Assembly: GCA_029942065.1 (NCBI GenBank)
Contig: JAPYTY010000106.1
Location: 1 to 7,029, forward strand
DNA: 7,029 nt
Direction: 5' to 3'
Origin: Acidobacteriota bacterium
Lineage (GTDB): Bacteria > Acidobacteriota > UBA6911 > RPQK01 > JADFOI01
Below, piece after piece: positions 6,970 to 7,029 of the stretch (its first letter is position 1; the number at the start of each line of letters is the position of its first letter). Under the pieces are notes generated by a model. It searched no databases. It worked only from the letters and a program-made list of their open reading frames with translations, and was not told the origin of the DNA. A program made the position numbers and the translations under genes.

Positions 6970-7029
6970 GCCCGGGGCTCACTTCTCCGGAGCCCTGAAG
7001 GGGCGGCATAGAATAGCCTGGGGCGTGAG
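6970..7029. repeat. GC-rich palindromic, REP-like element (cut by window edge)
   Basis: The segment begins with GCCCGGGGCTCAC (6970-6982) and continues with the imperfect hairpin AGCCCTGAAGGGGC (6991-7004). It then has an AT-containing bridge and GGGGCGTGAG at the very edge (7020-7029). CTCAC (6978-6982) and GTGAG (7025-7029) are inverted copies that may extend outside the window. The pattern of two GC-rich arms around CATAGAATAGCC resembles interspersed palindromic elements I associate with Acidobacteriota, Planctomycetota and Verrucomicrobiota. Copy number cannot be judged from one window. Confidence 0.45.

Noticed and set aside
6872..7009. N-terminal extension of the peroxiredoxin from ATG 7009
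   Set aside because: The added residues are Pro/Arg/Cys-rich and unlike family N-termini, and they overlap the -10 candidate, the kinase remnant and the repeat; ATG 6871 leads directly into the hydrophobic segment.
1..7029. CRISPR array, tRNA, rRNA or transposase
   Set aside because: I saw no regularly spaced repeats, tRNA-like cloverleaf, rRNA segment or transposase motif in either strand.

Overview
The window looks like a chromosomal segment of a Gram-negative, probably uncultured bacterium with moderately GC-rich DNA. Four things point this way. One protein has a lipoprotein signal. There is a cobalamin-type radical SAM enzyme. There are signs of selenocysteine decoding. At the right edge are the first codons of a Ser/Thr kinase of the 'GKLGEGGMGE' type, next to a GC-rich palindromic repeat, a combination that reminds me of Acidobacteriota and similar phyla. 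I cannot place the organism more precisely.

Layout. Positions 1-4168 hold three minus-strand genes, read from right to left. Two are adjacent paralogous FAD-dependent oxidoreductases of the phytoene desaturase/CrtI-like family (4168-2633 and 2614-968, 18 nt apart). The third, after a 141-nt gap, is a short-chain dehydrogenase with an N-terminal lipoprotein signal (826 to beyond the window edge). Positions 4169-4562 form a divergent intergenic region with an AT-rich promoter candidate and several repeats. Positions 4563-6077 (+) encode a B12-binding-domain radical SAM protein. A short hairpin separates it from the convergent gene at 6871-6107 (-).

The main discovery is that last gene. It is a membrane-anchored peroxiredoxin/redoxin read through an in-frame TGA (6475-6473). 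The TGA sits exactly where the peroxidatic cysteine of the family motif RGYWCPxC is expected, giving RGYW-U-PNC. Sixteen nucleotides after the UGA there is an 8-bp stem with a 5-nt loop (AGUUG), which fits the bacterial SECIS pattern. A gene finder that treats UGA only as a stop will split this selenoprotein into two fragments.

Working together (inference). The desaturase pair and the retinol-dehydrogenase-like SDR look like one transcription unit acting on a hydrophobic, perhaps isoprenoid or lipid, substrate. The divergent radical SAM enzyme may belong to the same pathway. The selenoprotein is more likely an independent peroxide or thiol defence gene. The far right (6872-7029) carries no intact gene, only the kinase-like start and the repeat.
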